This document shows positions 53,276 to 62,382 of a DNA stretch of 64,000 nt, piece by piece. Origin of the DNA: Microbacterium murale (GTDB lineage Bacteria > Actinomycetota > Actinomycetes > Actinomycetales > Microbacteriaceae); assembly GCF_014635185.1 (NCBI RefSeq), contig NZ_BMCM01000005.1, positions 240,763 to 304,762 of the forward strand. Direction: 5' to 3'. The notes below the pieces were generated by a model. The model ran no database searches. It saw only the letters and a program-made list of their open reading frames with translations, and was not told where the DNA came from. Both the position numbers and the translations under genes were made by a program. Numbering within the stretch: position 1 is the first letter of the stretch; each line of letters opens with the position of its first letter.

Positions 53276-53300
53276 CTCAATATATGGACAAACCGATCAC
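53276..53300 (+). promoter_or_regulatory. Shared AraC-type site before the binding-protein gene
   Basis: CTCAATATATGGA then CAAACCGATCAC. Including the preceding T (53275), it matches the GH92 copy at 21 of 26 positions, mainly TCTCAATA and CGATCAC. It overlaps the stop codon of GH31 and lies 125 bp before the binding-protein start. Confidence 0.6.
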
Positions 53301-55255
53301 CGCGGCGGCGCGTCGCCGAAGTGCACCCACTCGATCTCGTCGATCTCGTCTGTTGACATGACCGCGACGGCGAGAGGGATGACGGCACCATCTTTGACGA
53401 AGACCGGGATCTGGCTGATCGACGGCGAGACAACGAGTCTCGTGCCGCCTGTGAGAAGCTCACCGGTCCAAAAATCCCTCCATCGCCCGTGCGGCAGATA
53501 GACGGAGCGCTCCGTCTGCTGAGCTGTCATCGGTGCGACGAGGATATCCGCACCGACCATGAACTCGTCGCTGATGGTGTGAGTCTCGATGTCATCGGGG
53601 TGATCGAGCACCAGGGCACGGAACGGTGGCAGGCCCGTCCGGCGATAGTCGGCGAACGCTGCGTCCAGGTAGGGAACGAATCGCATCCGAAGGCGGATGA
53701 GCTGTCGGCAGACTTCCTCGATCTCTTCCGCGTCCGCCGCGCGCTCCCCCGCGAGATTCGCCGTGGTATCGGTGTGAATCCACGGCGGCTGTGCGAGATA
53801 CCACGCGTTCACCATCGCGATCGGAGAGAACACGGCGGTCTGCAGGCGCCGGATCAGATCGACGCTGTCTGTGGCGTGGCGAACTTCAGGGGCCCACAGC
53901 AGCCCGCTGAACGAGGATTGGGCGATCGCGTGGATGAACTCGGCGTGATCGTAAAGATCGCTGTACAGCACGAAGGGGTAAGGCGCTGCAAGGGCGTGCG
54001 AGTTCCTTGTGAGGCCGTAAGTGTCCTCGCCGGATGCGGCGAACGCTTTCAGAGTCGCGTCCTGGTACCGGATTCCGAACAGGCTGTGCATCTGCTCGCC
54101 GTCCGCGCCGGATGGAAAGGAGGACAGTTCGGGAAAGGACCAACCGCCGGTGAAATCGGAGTTGTCGCACTCGTCGAGCTTGAACCCCGCGATGCCGGCA
54201 TCCACCAGCGGTACGTGCGCCGAGGCGAATACCTCCTGCGCTCGCGACTCCACGAAGTCGGGGACGAGGCCGTCCCACACACGGAAGTCACCACTCAGCG
54301 GAAGGAGTTCGTCATGGATCGTGGCGGAGCGATGAACGAAGCCGTGCTCCCACAGGTTCACCCGCATCCCCAATTGAGCGAGATCGTCGACCATGCGTTC
54401 CGGGTGAGGGAAGCGATCGCTCCATCCGTAGGAGCACGAGTACGCGGCGCTCTGCCATCCCGGCTCAATGCCGATGACATCGCACGGGATGCCGCGAGCA
54501 CGCAGCTCCGTCGCCTGCCGAGTGACGTCTTCCTGGGTGAAATCCGTGGCTGTGCGGTACCAGAACCCCAGTCCCCAGCGCGGCGGATGTGCGCCGCCAC
54601 CCGCAAACAGGTTGTACCGCTGAACGGCCTCGCGGATGTTCGGGCCGGCGAAGATGTAGACGTCGACTCCGCCGGCATGCGGCACCTCTGTCAGTACTTC
54701 GGACCCGATTGCAGAGTCACGCGTGTAGGCGACGGGCAGCGAATCAGTTCCGACGGATGCTCCCCCGCTCATCGAGCGAGGAGAATGCTCGCTTCGCCGC
54801 GCGGCCGATCCGACATAGACGGTGCCGTATCGCGCTGTGTCGACGAGCACCCCGTACCCGCCGGTCGACGCGTAAAAAGGCACTGGAGCATGCGAGTCGC
54901 CGGAATCGTTCTGCGGGTCGGCGTTCACTCGCAAATGCACTTTCCGCCCATTGAGCCGGAAGTTGCGAAGCTGCAGCCCGAGGCCGTAGATGCTCTCGGA
55001 GTCGTCCAGTTGATGGCGGACTTCAATCCCGCGGCTCGTGCGCCGGTACTCCACTCTGACGGGACACACATCGACATGCGGAAGCGAAGACAATCCGTCC
55101 TCGTCTGCACCGAAGCTGCGCGTACTGACCGGAGTAACTTCTTCCGGTTGCAGAATGCGCACCCGCCAGACGCCGGGATAAACCTGTTCGTACGTATTCG
55201 CCGCGGAGAATGCTCCGGACCGGGCCACTGGCTCTTCGACTGAAATATCGATCAC
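53297..55255 (-). CDS. GH31-family glycoside hydrolase
   Basis: A 652-aa TIM-barrel glycosidase. The nucleophile motif is GIAGFKLDECDN near residue 358. Barrel landmarks are WGLGFWYRTATDFTQEDV near 230, CDVIGIEPGWQSA near 260 and SGLLWAPEVRHATDSVDL near 445. GH31 covers alpha-glucosidases, alpha-xylosidases and alpha-galactosidases; which one applies is not clear from the motifs. No signal peptide. GTG start, no clear ribosome-binding site. First gene of the importer/glycosidase series. Confidence 0.9.
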   Translation of the reverse strand: MIDISVEEPVARSGAFSAANTYEQVYPGVWRVRILQPEEVTPVSTRSFGADEDGLSSLPHVDVCPVRVEYRRTSRGIEVRHQLDDSESIYGLGLQLRNFRLNGRKVHLRVNADPQNDSGDSHAPVPFYASTGGYGVLVDTARYGTVYVGSAARRSEHSPRSMSGGASVGTDSLPVAYTRDSAIGSEVLTEVPHAGGVDVYIFAGPNIREAVQRYNLFAGGGAHPPRWGLGFWYRTATDFTQEDVTRQATELRARGIPCDVIGIEPGWQSAAYSCSYGWSDRFPHPERMVDDLAQLGMRVNLWEHGFVHRSATIHDELLPLSGDFRVWDGLVPDFVESRAQEVFASAHVPLVDAGIAGFKLDECDNSDFTGGWSFPELSSFPSGADGEQMHSLFGIRYQDATLKAFAASGEDTYGLTRNSHALAAPYPFVLYSDLYDHAEFIHAIAQSSFSGLLWAPEVRHATDSVDLIRRLQTAVFSPIAMVNAWYLAQPPWIHTDTTANLAGERAADAEEIEEVCRQLIRLRMRFVPYLDAAFADYRRTGLPPFRALVLDHPDDIETHTISDEFMVGADILVAPMTAQQTERSVYLPHGRWRDFWTGELLTGGTRLVVSPSISQIPVFVKDGAVIPLAVAVMSTDEIDEIEWVHFGDAPPR

Positions 55256-55301
55256 CCATCGAATCTGCCGTTTCGGTCACCATCAGCACAGGGTGTGCGT
55301 G

Positions 55302-55326
55302 TGCATTCCATGGACGATTCCCGCAC
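55302..55326 (+). promoter_or_regulatory. Shared AraC-type site before GH31
   Basis: TGCATTCCATGGA then CGATTCCCGCAC, 47 bp before the GTG of GH31. That is the same distance as the GH92 copy from its own GTG. The core CATRGACGATTC is identical in both but for one purine. Confidence 0.65.
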
Positions 55327-55527
55327 TGCTCCTCAGCCTGGGCGATGGCTCGGGACTAACGGTGTCGAGTGGCAGTCACGCCGAATCCACACCGAACAGC
55401 CATGGAATTATTTGGCAGCGCGGTGTGTTGTATCCGGTGGTGCCTGAAGTGACGTTCGCGCCCGGGTCCACCCGCCTTCTCGCGCTTCGGCGCCTGTAGC
55501 TCCTGTCGCGTCACGAAAGAGGTATCG

Positions 55528-57126
55528 ATGCCAACACTCACACTCGTCCCTGAACAACCGCATCCGTGGTCTGCTCTGCTTGATCGCGATGACGTCGTCC
55601 TTGACGGGGGTGTGTTGCACATCGTCCATGACTCAGTAACACCGGAACAGGCGCGTATCGATGACCTGTTCTTGGTCGCGGCCGCTTTGGAGGGCGCCGG
55701 GATCGAGGTCGTCTTGATCCGAAACGATCACTCGGTCCCTGCGCTCGTGGTCGACGTCAATGCTCATGCTGCAGTCATGGCTGCGCTGGCGAAAGTGTGC
55801 GATGGCGAACCCCTGTACATCAAAGCAAAGCAGCAGCCGCCCGTGCTCGCGAGCGAAGCATCCGCGCCGCTCGCTGAGCAGGCTGCCGGCCCACGGGCCG
55901 TGCGCGTGTATCGCCCACGCATCACGACGAATCGCTCGCTGCGCTACGGCGCCTCGCTCGGGGTGCGCGTGGAGTTCTGGCGCCTACAGGACGATCTCGT
56001 CGAGGCTCCGAACGACAATGCGCTCACGCGTCGCACCATCCCTCGCGACGATCTCTCCTTCGCCACCATCGAACGCTATGGGCGCCAGTGGCGCACGATC
56101 GCGGGCATGTTCGATCCGCAGCCGCACGAGTTCATCGACGAAGTTGACATGGTCTTCTCATGGGTCGACGGATCCACGAGTGAGTTCCAGCGCCAGCGGG
56201 CAGCACACATGGCGGAGTACGTCGTCGGCGAGGGCGATGACAGTCCTGCCCGGTACCGTCATGTCGACGAACTGCGCTACGCGCTGCGGAGCGTTCATAT
56301 GTACGCCCCCTGGGTACGGCGCATCTTCATAGCGACCGACTCCCCCGCCCCCGCCTGGCTGATCGATCACCCAAAGGTGACGCTCATGCGCAGCGAGGAC
56401 TTCTTCGCCGATCCCTCAGTCCTGCCCACCCACAACTCGCACGCCGTCGAGGCGCAGCTGCACCGGATCCCTGGCATCGCCGAACACTTCCTGTATGCGA
56501 ACGATGACATGTTCTTCGGTCGAGTGGTCTCCCCGGAGCTGTTCTTCACGGCGGCCGGGGTGACGAAGTTCGTCGAGTCCGAGGTGCGCATCGGCACCGG
56601 ATCCCCCGCGCCGCATCGCAGCGGCCACGACAATGGCCTTCGAGTGAACCGGGAACTCCTGAGAGCCCGATTCGGCCGCACGATCACGCGCGACCTCTCA
56701 CACTGCGCCACTCCGCTGCGCAAGAGCGTCATGGCCGAGCTCGAACATGAGTTTCCGGAGGATTTCGAGCGCACCGCGGCATCTCGATTCCGCTCCGCCG
56801 CCGACATCTCAGTGACCAACAGCCTCTTCCATTACTACGCGCTCATGACCGGGCGGGCAGTCGCCACCAGCGAACCTCGAGTGCGCTACGTGCACACGAC
56901 GCTCTTGACCGCACTGCGACGCATGGAGCGGCTCGCTGAAAGAACTGATGTCGATATGTTCTGCCTCAACGATGGCGGCGAGACAGAACTCCCCGAAGAA
57001 ATCAGAATCCGCGCTATTCGCGGGGCGCTGGAGCGGATGTTCCCGGTGCTGCCACCGTGGGAGCGTGCCGACGTCAGCGATGCCGGGCGATCGGCTCAGT
57101 CGGAGCATCCGCCGATCGTGCGCTGA
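55528..57126 (+). CDS. Stealth-family sugar-phosphate transferase
   Basis: A 532-aa Stealth protein (hexose-1-phosphoryltransferase, CpsY/SacB type). Conserved regions appear in order: CR1 [14 protein letters not shown] near residue 208, CR2 [21 protein letters not shown] then RRIFIATDS near 240, CR3 [19 protein letters not shown] then [11 protein letters not shown] near 300, and CR4 with a His/Tyr-rich stretch near 430. Family members link sugars through phosphodiesters in capsules and cell-wall glycans. The N-terminal 190 residues are extra. No membrane helix. AAAGAGG precedes the ATG. Confidence 0.92.
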   Translation: MPTLTLVPEQPHPWSALLDRDDVVLDGGVLHIVHDSVTPEQARIDDLFLVAAALEGAGIEVVLIRNDHSVPALVVDVNAHAAVMAALAKVCDGEPLYIKAKQQPPVLASEASAPLAEQAAGPRAVRVYRPRITTNRSLRYGASLGVRVEFWRLQDDLVEAPNDNALTRRTIPRDDLSFATIERYGRQWRTIAGMFDPQPHEFIDEVDMVFSWVDGSTSEFQRQRAAHMAEYVVGEGDDSPARYRHVDELRYALRSVHMYAPWVRRIFIATDSPAPAWLIDHPKVTLMRSEDFFADPSVLPTHNSHAVEAQLHRIPGIAEHFLYANDDMFFGRVVSPELFFTAAGVTKFVESEVRIGTGSPAPHRSGHDNGLRVNRELLRARFGRTITRDLSHCATPLRKSVMAELEHEFPEDFERTAASRFRSAADISVTNSLFHYYALMTGRAVATSEPRVRYVHTTLLTALRRMERLAERTDVDMFCLNDGGETELPEEIRIRAIRGALERMFPVLPPWERADVSDAGRSAQSEHPPIVR

Positions 57127-57991
57127 ACGGGCCGATACCGTCGGCGGAGAGCCGCCGACGGACCTCGGCCGCGTCGATGTGTTCAAGTGTCCGCGGCACG
57201 TCGATCGGCACTACCGAGTGCACCACCGTGTCATCGAATACATGCACGAGGTTGAAGGCCTGTGCGCCGTCCTGCGGACGCGTGCCACCGGTCGGCACTG
57301 TGAGGTCTTGCGAATAGCAGGTCGACGATGCGACCGAGACGGGAATGCCCGCGAATGTCGCGAAGGTCGAGTAATGCAGATGACCGGCGATGATCGCCCG
57401 CACGTCGGTGCCGCGCAGCACCTCGGCGAGCCGCAACTGATCGCGCAGTTCGACGCTCACAGCCAACGGCAGCACGCTTGGCACGGGAGGGTGATGCATC
57501 GCGAGGATCGACCCCAGCGGTGCCGGCGTTGCCAGTTCATCCCGAAGCCACTCAAGTTGCTCGTCGCGCAACTCGCCATAGTGCTCGCCCGGAACGGTCG
57601 AGTCGAGAGTGATCACGCGCAGCCCGTTGATCTCGTCCACCCGATCTATCGGCCGCAGGTCGGCCGCTTCATCCAATAGCCGTTCGCGGAACGCCCCACG
57701 GTCATCATGATTGCCCATGACCCACAGCACGCGCGCACCCAATCGCTCGGCAAACGGCTCAACAAGGCCACGAAGGGTTGAGTAGGCGGCAGGCTCACCC
57801 AGGTCGGCGAGGTCGCCGGTGAAGACGATCGCGTCGGGCGTGATACCGGATGCTTCAAAGACCGTTAGCGCGCGGGCCAGCCGTTCGGTGCCATCCACCA
57901 GATCGAACAGACGTGCGCCCTCCGCAGTCAGGTGGGTGTCACTCAAGTGCAGAAGGGTCTGCCCAGGGAGGGGATACTCAGCGCTGCGCAT
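57074..57991 (-). CDS. Calcineurin-like metallophosphoesterase (CpdA-like)
   Basis: A 305-aa phosphodiesterase. The metal ligands are visible in order: [36 protein letters not shown], and IIAGHLHYS. Layout and length fit class III cyclic nucleotide phosphodiesterase-like enzymes, but substrate range is broad in this family. I chose the ATG at 57991 before [15 protein letters not shown]; the longer frame upstream overlaps another gene. The 3' end overlaps that of the Stealth gene by 53 nt. Confidence 0.88.
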   Translation of the reverse strand: MRSAEYPLPGQTLLHLSDTHLTAEGARLFDLVDGTERLARALTVFEASGITPDAIVFTGDLADLGEPAAYSTLRGLVEPFAERLGARVLWVMGNHDDRGAFRERLLDEAADLRPIDRVDEINGLRVITLDSTVPGEHYGELRDEQLEWLRDELATPAPLGSILAMHHPPVPSVLPLAVSVELRDQLRLAEVLRGTDVRAIIAGHLHYSTFATFAGIPVSVASSTCYSQDLTVPTGGTRPQDGAQAFNLVHVFDDTVVHSVVPIDVPRTLEHIDAAEVRRRLSADGIGPFSARSADAPTEPIARHR

Positions 57992-58085
57992 CGTTCGGCT
58001 CCTCGCCTCGGCCGCCGTTTCCCGGAACGCTACCGGTGAGAGATGACCACGACCTGGCGACACGGTGAACGGGGCGCGAATCAGT

Positions 58086-58313
58086 TCAGGTACGCGGCGC
58101 CCGGCGCGGTGGCGGAGGGGGCACGGCCTTGGCCAAGTGGACCTGGTCCAAGGAAACGGTGACCAGACCACGACGCGTTTCGAGGATGCACTCGTCATTA
58201 TCACGCTCGCGCAGGTAGCCGACCGCATCGGTGAAGCCCCCATCGATGCGTGTGCGTACCGTCATCCGAGTGCCGAACGGGGCCGTCCGGATGAACTCGA
58301 CCGGGTCTGACAT
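58086..58313 (-). CDS. Small SH3-like protein related to the N-terminus of Rv0428c-type acetyltransferases
   Basis: A 75-aa protein. [24 protein letters not shown], then [32 protein letters not shown], matches the small beta-barrel domain found in front of some actinobacterial GNAT acetyltransferases. The acetyltransferase itself is missing, so this is a free-standing domain. Confidence 0.65.
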   Translation of the reverse strand: MSDPVEFIRTAPFGTRMTVRTRIDGGFTDAVGYLRERDNDECILETRRGLVTVSLDQVHLAKAVPPPPPRRAPRT

Positions 58314-58342
58314 GCCCCCACTCTACGGTCCTGTCGTGCGTC

Positions 58343-58360
58343 GCTTCAGCCCGGATTCAG
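58343..58360. promoter_or_regulatory. Direct-repeat site before the response regulator gene
   Basis: GCTTCAG (58343-58349) and GATTCAG (58354-58360) start 11 bp apart, one helical turn, as expected for tandem binding of OmpR/PhoB-type regulators. The same heptamer recurs before the PepSY-like gene at 60465. Confidence 0.55.
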
Positions 58361-58383
58361 CGTCGAGCGGCCACACTGGAGGA

Positions 58384-59061
58384 ATGCGGATCCTGGTGGT
58401 GGACGACGAGGTGCGCCTGGCCGAGGGTGTGCGACGCGGTCTCGAGGCCGAGGGGTTCGCCGTCGATGTCGCGCACAACGGCGTCGACGGCCTGTGGCGG
58501 GCACGGGAGACGCGCTACGACGCGATCGTGCTCGATCTGATGATGCCCGGCATGAGCGGGTGGAAGGTGTGCGAGGCGCTTCGCGCCGAGGAGAACTGGA
58601 CGCCCGTGCTGATGCTCACCGCGAAGGACGGCGAGTGGGATCAGGTCGAGGCGCTGGAGACCGGGGCCGACGACTACGTCACCAAGCCGTTCTCGTTCGC
58701 GATCCTGGTGGCCCGCCTGCGCGCGCTCGTCCGCCGCGGGGCCGTCGCCCGCCCGGCGATCCTGGAAGCGGGCGATCTGCGGCTCGACCCCGCTGCGCAC
58801 CGCGTCTGGCGCGGCGAGACCGCCGTCACTCTGACCGCGCGGGAGTTCTCCGTGCTGGAGTATCTGATGCGCCATCGCGGGCAGGTTCTGTCGAAGCGCA
58901 CCCTCATCGACGGCGTCTGGGACGACGACTTCGACGGCGATCCGAACATCGTCGAGGTTTACGTCGGGCATCTGCGCCGCAAGCTCGACAAGCCGTTCGA
59001 CCGCGAGGCGATCGAGACCATCCGCGGTGCGGGCTATCGGCTGGCGGCGGACGGTGGCTAG
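58384..59061 (+). CDS. OmpR/PhoB-family response regulator
   Basis: A 225-aa response regulator. The receiver has acidic residues in VVDDE, phospho-acceptor Asp51 in IVLDLMMPGMSG and the conserved Lys in YVTKPF near 101. The C-terminal winged helix is present (LTAREFSVLEYLMRHRGQVL, DPNIVEVYVGHLRRKLD, RGAGYRL). It overlaps the kinase gene by 8 nt. Probably autoregulated through GCTTCAG direct repeats. Confidence 0.95.
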   Translation: MRILVVDDEVRLAEGVRRGLEAEGFAVDVAHNGVDGLWRARETRYDAIVLDLMMPGMSGWKVCEALRAEENWTPVLMLTAKDGEWDQVEALETGADDYVTKPFSFAILVARLRALVRRGAVARPAILEAGDLRLDPAAHRVWRGETAVTLTAREFSVLEYLMRHRGQVLSKRTLIDGVWDDDFDGDPNIVEVYVGHLRRKLDKPFDREAIETIRGAGYRLAADGG

Positions 59062-60385
59062 CCGCAGCTGGCGCCCGGTGCGAGGCTGGCGTTCGGTGCG
59101 CGGCAGGACGACGCTTGGGGCGACTGTAGTGGTCGCGGTCGCCTTGCTTATCGGCGCATTCTCTTTCTATGGCGTTCTCAGCGCCAGCATCCACGACAGC
59201 ACCGAGCGCGCGGCGGAGCAGCGACTCGACGAACTCGCCGGACGTCTTGACGGCTCCGGCGCAGACGCGATCGACGCAGCCGACGAGATCGTGCAGCTCA
59301 TCGGGCCGGACGGATCCGTCCGTGCCGCCAGTGAGGACGCCCGCGAAGCGCTGGGATCGAACGCGCTCCCCGTCTCCGACGACGCTCAGACCCTCATCGT
59401 CGACGAGGAGTGGATGCTTGTCATCTCGGACGACCTCGACGGTGACCGGACTCTCGTGCTCGCCATCTCGATGGAGGACGACGCGGAGACCCTGGCGACG
59501 GTATCGGCCCTGCTGTTCATCGCCGTGCCGCTGCTCCTGCTTCTCGTCGCGGTGACCACCTGGCTCGTCGTCGGTCGCGCGCTCCGCCCTGTCGAGCGCA
59601 TCCGCGAGCACGTCGACGACATCACCGCTGAGCGGCTCCACCAGCGTGTGCCGGTGCCGGAGACGGCCGATGAGATCGCCGCGCTCGCGACCACCATGAA
59701 CGGAATGCTCGATCGACTTGATGCTGCCGCCACCGCGCAGCGGCGGTTCGTGTCGGACGCGTCACACGAATTGCGCTCCCCGCTCGCGACCATCCGCCAG
59801 CATGCGGAACTCGCACAGGCCCACCCCGACGTGACGAGCATCGGCGAGCTCTCCGAGGTCGTTTCGGAGGAAGGGCTGCGCCTGCAGGGCATCGTCGAAT
59901 CGCTACTGCTGCTCGCCCGACTCGACGAGGGCGCGAGCACGCACGATGAGGCAGCGGACCTCGACGACATCGCGCTCGGTGAGGTACGGCGGTTGCGTGC
60001 CGCGGGGCTCGAAGTCGACGGCTCCGGCATACGTGCCGCCCGGGTGCACGGCGACCCGCGCCTGCTGGGTCAGCTGGTGCGCAACCTCGCCGACAATGCC
60101 GCCCGCCACAGCCGCGGCCGAGTCTCGATCGGCGTGACCCCATCGGATCGGTACGCGTTCGTCACGGTCGAGGACGACGGCTCTGGCGTGCCGGCCGAGG
60201 AGCGGGAGCGGATCTTCGAACGCTTCGTACGGCTCGACGAGGCGCGCAGCCGTGACGCAGGGGGCAGCGGACTCGGCCTCGCGATCGCACGCAGCATCGC
60301 AGCATCCGCCCGCGGCACACTCGTGGTCGACGACTCCCGCTGGGGTGGCGCCCGCTTCGTGCTCACGCTCCCCCTCGGCGACTGA
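59054..60385 (+). CDS. Sensor histidine kinase
   Basis: A 443-aa membrane kinase. Two transmembrane helices at about residues 22-42 and 152-173 flank a roughly 110-residue extracytoplasmic sensor domain rich in Asp/Glu. A HAMP domain follows, then the H-box SDASHELRSPLATIRQHAEL with His238, N-box RNLADNAARHSRG, and G-boxes DDGSGVP and GGSGLGLAIARS. GTG 59054 overlaps the regulator's end by 8 nt; a GTG at 59027 is less likely. Confidence 0.92.
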   Translation: MASRSWRPVRGWRSVRGRTTLGATVVVAVALLIGAFSFYGVLSASIHDSTERAAEQRLDELAGRLDGSGADAIDAADEIVQLIGPDGSVRAASEDAREALGSNALPVSDDAQTLIVDEEWMLVISDDLDGDRTLVLAISMEDDAETLATVSALLFIAVPLLLLLVAVTTWLVVGRALRPVERIREHVDDITAERLHQRVPVPETADEIAALATTMNGMLDRLDAAATAQRRFVSDASHELRSPLATIRQHAELAQAHPDVTSIGELSEVVSEEGLRLQGIVESLLLLARLDEGASTHDEAADLDDIALGEVRRLRAAGLEVDGSGIRAARVHGDPRLLGQLVRNLADNAARHSRGRVSIGVTPSDRYAFVTVEDDGSGVPAEERERIFERFVRLDEARSRDAGGSGLGLAIARSIAASARGTLVVDDSRWGGARFVLTLPLGD

Positions 60386-60403
60386 TCGACCGGAACATCG
60401 GTT

Positions 60404-60441
60404 CCTGAAGAAGGCTTCAGGACGCTTCAGGGTGGCTTCAG
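60404..60441. promoter_or_regulatory. GCTTCAG repeat array before the PepSY-like gene
   Basis: Three direct copies of GCTTCAG start at 60414, 60424 and 60435 (10- and 11-bp periods), and an inverted copy CCTGAAG lies at 60404-60410. They match the repeats before the response regulator gene, which points to direct control by that regulator. Confidence 0.65.
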
Positions 60442-60464
60442 CGCCCGCGCGAGACGATCATCAC

Positions 60465-61289
60465 ATGGACGACAAGACACCCACTCCCGACCAGACTCCC
60501 GACCACACGTCTCATCACACGCCGGAGCCCGGGCCCGACGCTCAGACGGTTCCTGTGACGCCGACATCCGGCCAGGCGGAGCACCCGGCGGCTCCCGCGG
60601 CGACTCCAGCGCCCGCTCCCGCAGAGTCGAAGCCCCGCCGCAAGCGAGCGCTCCTCATCGGCGGCGGCATCGCGGCAGCCGTGGTGCTCGCCGGCGGCGG
60701 CATCGCGGTCGGCGCGGCGATCGGAGACGAATTCGGGGACGATGATGATTCATCGATATCCGACGAGCGCCACCACGATGATGCACACGACGATGACGCG
60801 TCTCAGGCCGATAGCGACGACAGCCTTGACGACGCGAGTGCGTCCTCGGACGGCGGCGCCCCAACCGCCGGCATCGGAACGGCCTCGGCCGACGAGCTGA
60901 TCGATATCGCGGATGCCGCGCGCGGCGTAGCCGACGGCGATGTGACGTCGATCGACGCGAAACGCGACGGCACCTGGGAGGTGCATTTGGCGAACGCCGC
61001 AGGCGACGAGACCGAGGTCCGCGTCGACGAAGGGCTCGAAGCTTCGGTCATCTCGACCGACCCGGCCGACGGCGACGACACGGCCGCCAGCCTGAGCTTG
61101 GACGACGAGACGATCCGCTCGCTGGTCACCGCCGCACTCGCCGAGGCCGACGGGACGATCACGGAGCTCGACGTCGACGGCGACGACGTGAGCCCGTACG
61201 ACGCCTCGGTCCTCACGTCAGAGAACCGCTCGATCGACATCGACTTCAGCGCGGACTTCGCCGTCGTCGGCACCGACATCGACGATTGA
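60465..61289 (+). CDS. Membrane-anchored PepSY-like protein controlled by the two-component system
   Basis: A 274-aa protein. A Pro/Thr-rich cytoplasmic N-terminus with several His (residues 1-60) precedes one transmembrane helix (RALLIGGGIAAAVVLAGGGIA, about 64-84). Outside lies an Asp/His-rich linker (DERHHDDAHDDDASQADSD) and a C-terminal region with two PepSY-like repeats (EVHLANAAGDETEVRVDEG; ITELDVDGDDVSPYDASVLT). The His/Asp clusters suggest metal or cation binding. It is 79 bp downstream of the kinase gene. Confidence 0.7.
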   Translation: MDDKTPTPDQTPDHTSHHTPEPGPDAQTVPVTPTSGQAEHPAAPAATPAPAPAESKPRRKRALLIGGGIAAAVVLAGGGIAVGAAIGDEFGDDDDSSISDERHHDDAHDDDASQADSDDSLDDASASSDGGAPTAGIGTASADELIDIADAARGVADGDVTSIDAKRDGTWEVHLANAAGDETEVRVDEGLEASVISTDPADGDDTAASLSLDDETIRSLVTAALAEADGTITELDVDGDDVSPYDASVLTSENRSIDIDFSADFAVVGTDIDD

Positions 61290-61305
61290 GCGGGACGCGT
61301 CCCGC
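61290..61305. terminator. Perfect palindrome between convergent genes
   Basis: GCGGGACGCGTCCCGC is a perfect 16-bp palindrome directly after the PepSY-like stop and 20 bp before the mesD stop. It could form a hairpin in either transcript. No T-tract. Confidence 0.55.
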
Positions 61306-61324
61306 CCATCGATAGTTCGGGTGG

Positions 61325-62362
61325 TCAGTGACTCCCGGTCGTGAGCTCTTCGCGAAGGATGTCGGCACCAGCACTGAGCGCACGCAACTTCGCGCGCGCG
61401 ACGTCACGAGGCAGCGGTGCCAGGCCGCAGTTCGTGCTCGGGACGAGCTTGTCGGCGTCGACGAAACGAAGCGCATTCCGAAGCGTGTCCGCGACTTCAT
61501 CCGGGGTTTCGATCGAGTGGCTGGCCACGTCGATGGCTCCGAGCATGATCTTCTTGCCCCGGATGAGCTCGATGAGGTCCAGCGGGACGTGCGAATGGTG
61601 GCTCTCCAGCGAAATGGTGTCGATGCTCGATCGCTGCAGAAGCGGGAACGACTTCTCGTACTGGCGCCACTCCTCCCCGAGAGTCGCCTTCCAGTCCGTG
61701 TTCGCCTTGATCCCGTAGCCGTAGCAGATGTGCACCACGATCTCCGCGCGCAGCCCTTCGGCGGCCCTCTCCAGTGCTGCCACACCCCAGTCCTGCACGT
61801 CATCGAAAAAGACGTTGAAAGACGGCTCGTCGAACTGGATGATGTCGACTCCGGCCGCCTCGAGTTCCCTCGCCTCTTGGTTGAGGATCGTCGCGAACTC
61901 CCAGGCCAGTTTCTCGCGGCTCTTGTAGTGGCGGTCGTAGAGCGTGTCGATCATCGTCATCGGGCCGGGTAGTGCCCACTTGATCGGCTGATCGGTCTGC
62001 TGACGAAGGAACTTCGCGTCCTCGACGAACACGGGCTCCTCGCGGCTCACGGCGCCGACGACCGTCGGCACGCTCGCGTCGTACCTGTCGCGGATCCGGA
62101 CCGTCTCGCGCTGTTCGAAATCGACACCGGAGAGATGCTCGATGAACGTCGTGACGAAGTGCTGGCGCGTCTGCTCCCCGTCGCTGATGATGTCGATGCC
62201 CGCGTGCCGCTGCTCCTGGACGGCGATGCGCAGCGCATCCTGCGTGCCTTCGACCAGCGCGTCACCCTCCAACTTCCAGGGGGACCAGAGGGTCTCGGGC
62301 TGGGCGAGCCAGGAAGGCTTCGGCAGGCTGCCGACGATGGAGGTGGGAAGCAGCGTGTTCAT
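61325..62362 (-). CDS. mesD: Core methionine synthase MesD (folate-independent)
   Basis: A 345-aa MetE C-terminal-domain-like protein that lacks the N-terminal folate-binding half. Zinc and homocysteine ligands are seen in VVHICYGYG (His, Cys), SLESHHSHV (Glu) and STNCGLAPLP (Cys). The motif GEQTRQHFVTTFIEHL near residue 50 is typical. The MesD family makes methionine without methyl-folate or cobalamin, but needs a DUF1852 partner and oxygen. I place the start at ATG 62362 (MNTLLPTS); an ATG at 62386 that overlaps the mesX stop is possible. Confidence 0.88.
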   Translation of the reverse strand: MNTLLPTSIVGSLPKPSWLAQPETLWSPWKLEGDALVEGTQDALRIAVQEQRHAGIDIISDGEQTRQHFVTTFIEHLSGVDFEQRETVRIRDRYDASVPTVVGAVSREEPVFVEDAKFLRQQTDQPIKWALPGPMTMIDTLYDRHYKSREKLAWEFATILNQEARELEAAGVDIIQFDEPSFNVFFDDVQDWGVAALERAAEGLRAEIVVHICYGYGIKANTDWKATLGEEWRQYEKSFPLLQRSSIDTISLESHHSHVPLDLIELIRGKKIMLGAIDVASHSIETPDEVADTLRNALRFVDADKLVPSTNCGLAPLPRDVARAKLRALSAGADILREELTTGSH

Positions 62363-62382
62363 GGTCGGTGATTCTCCGTTCG

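Noticed and set aside
53489-55243. 584-codon open frame on the plus strand inside GH31
   Set aside because: Same reason: GH31 landmarks are on the minus strand.
55293-55499. Small 68-codon frame in the GH31-Stealth gap
   Set aside because: No ribosome-binding site or homology; it covers the putative AraC-type site. The 272-bp gap is better seen as divergent promoter DNA.
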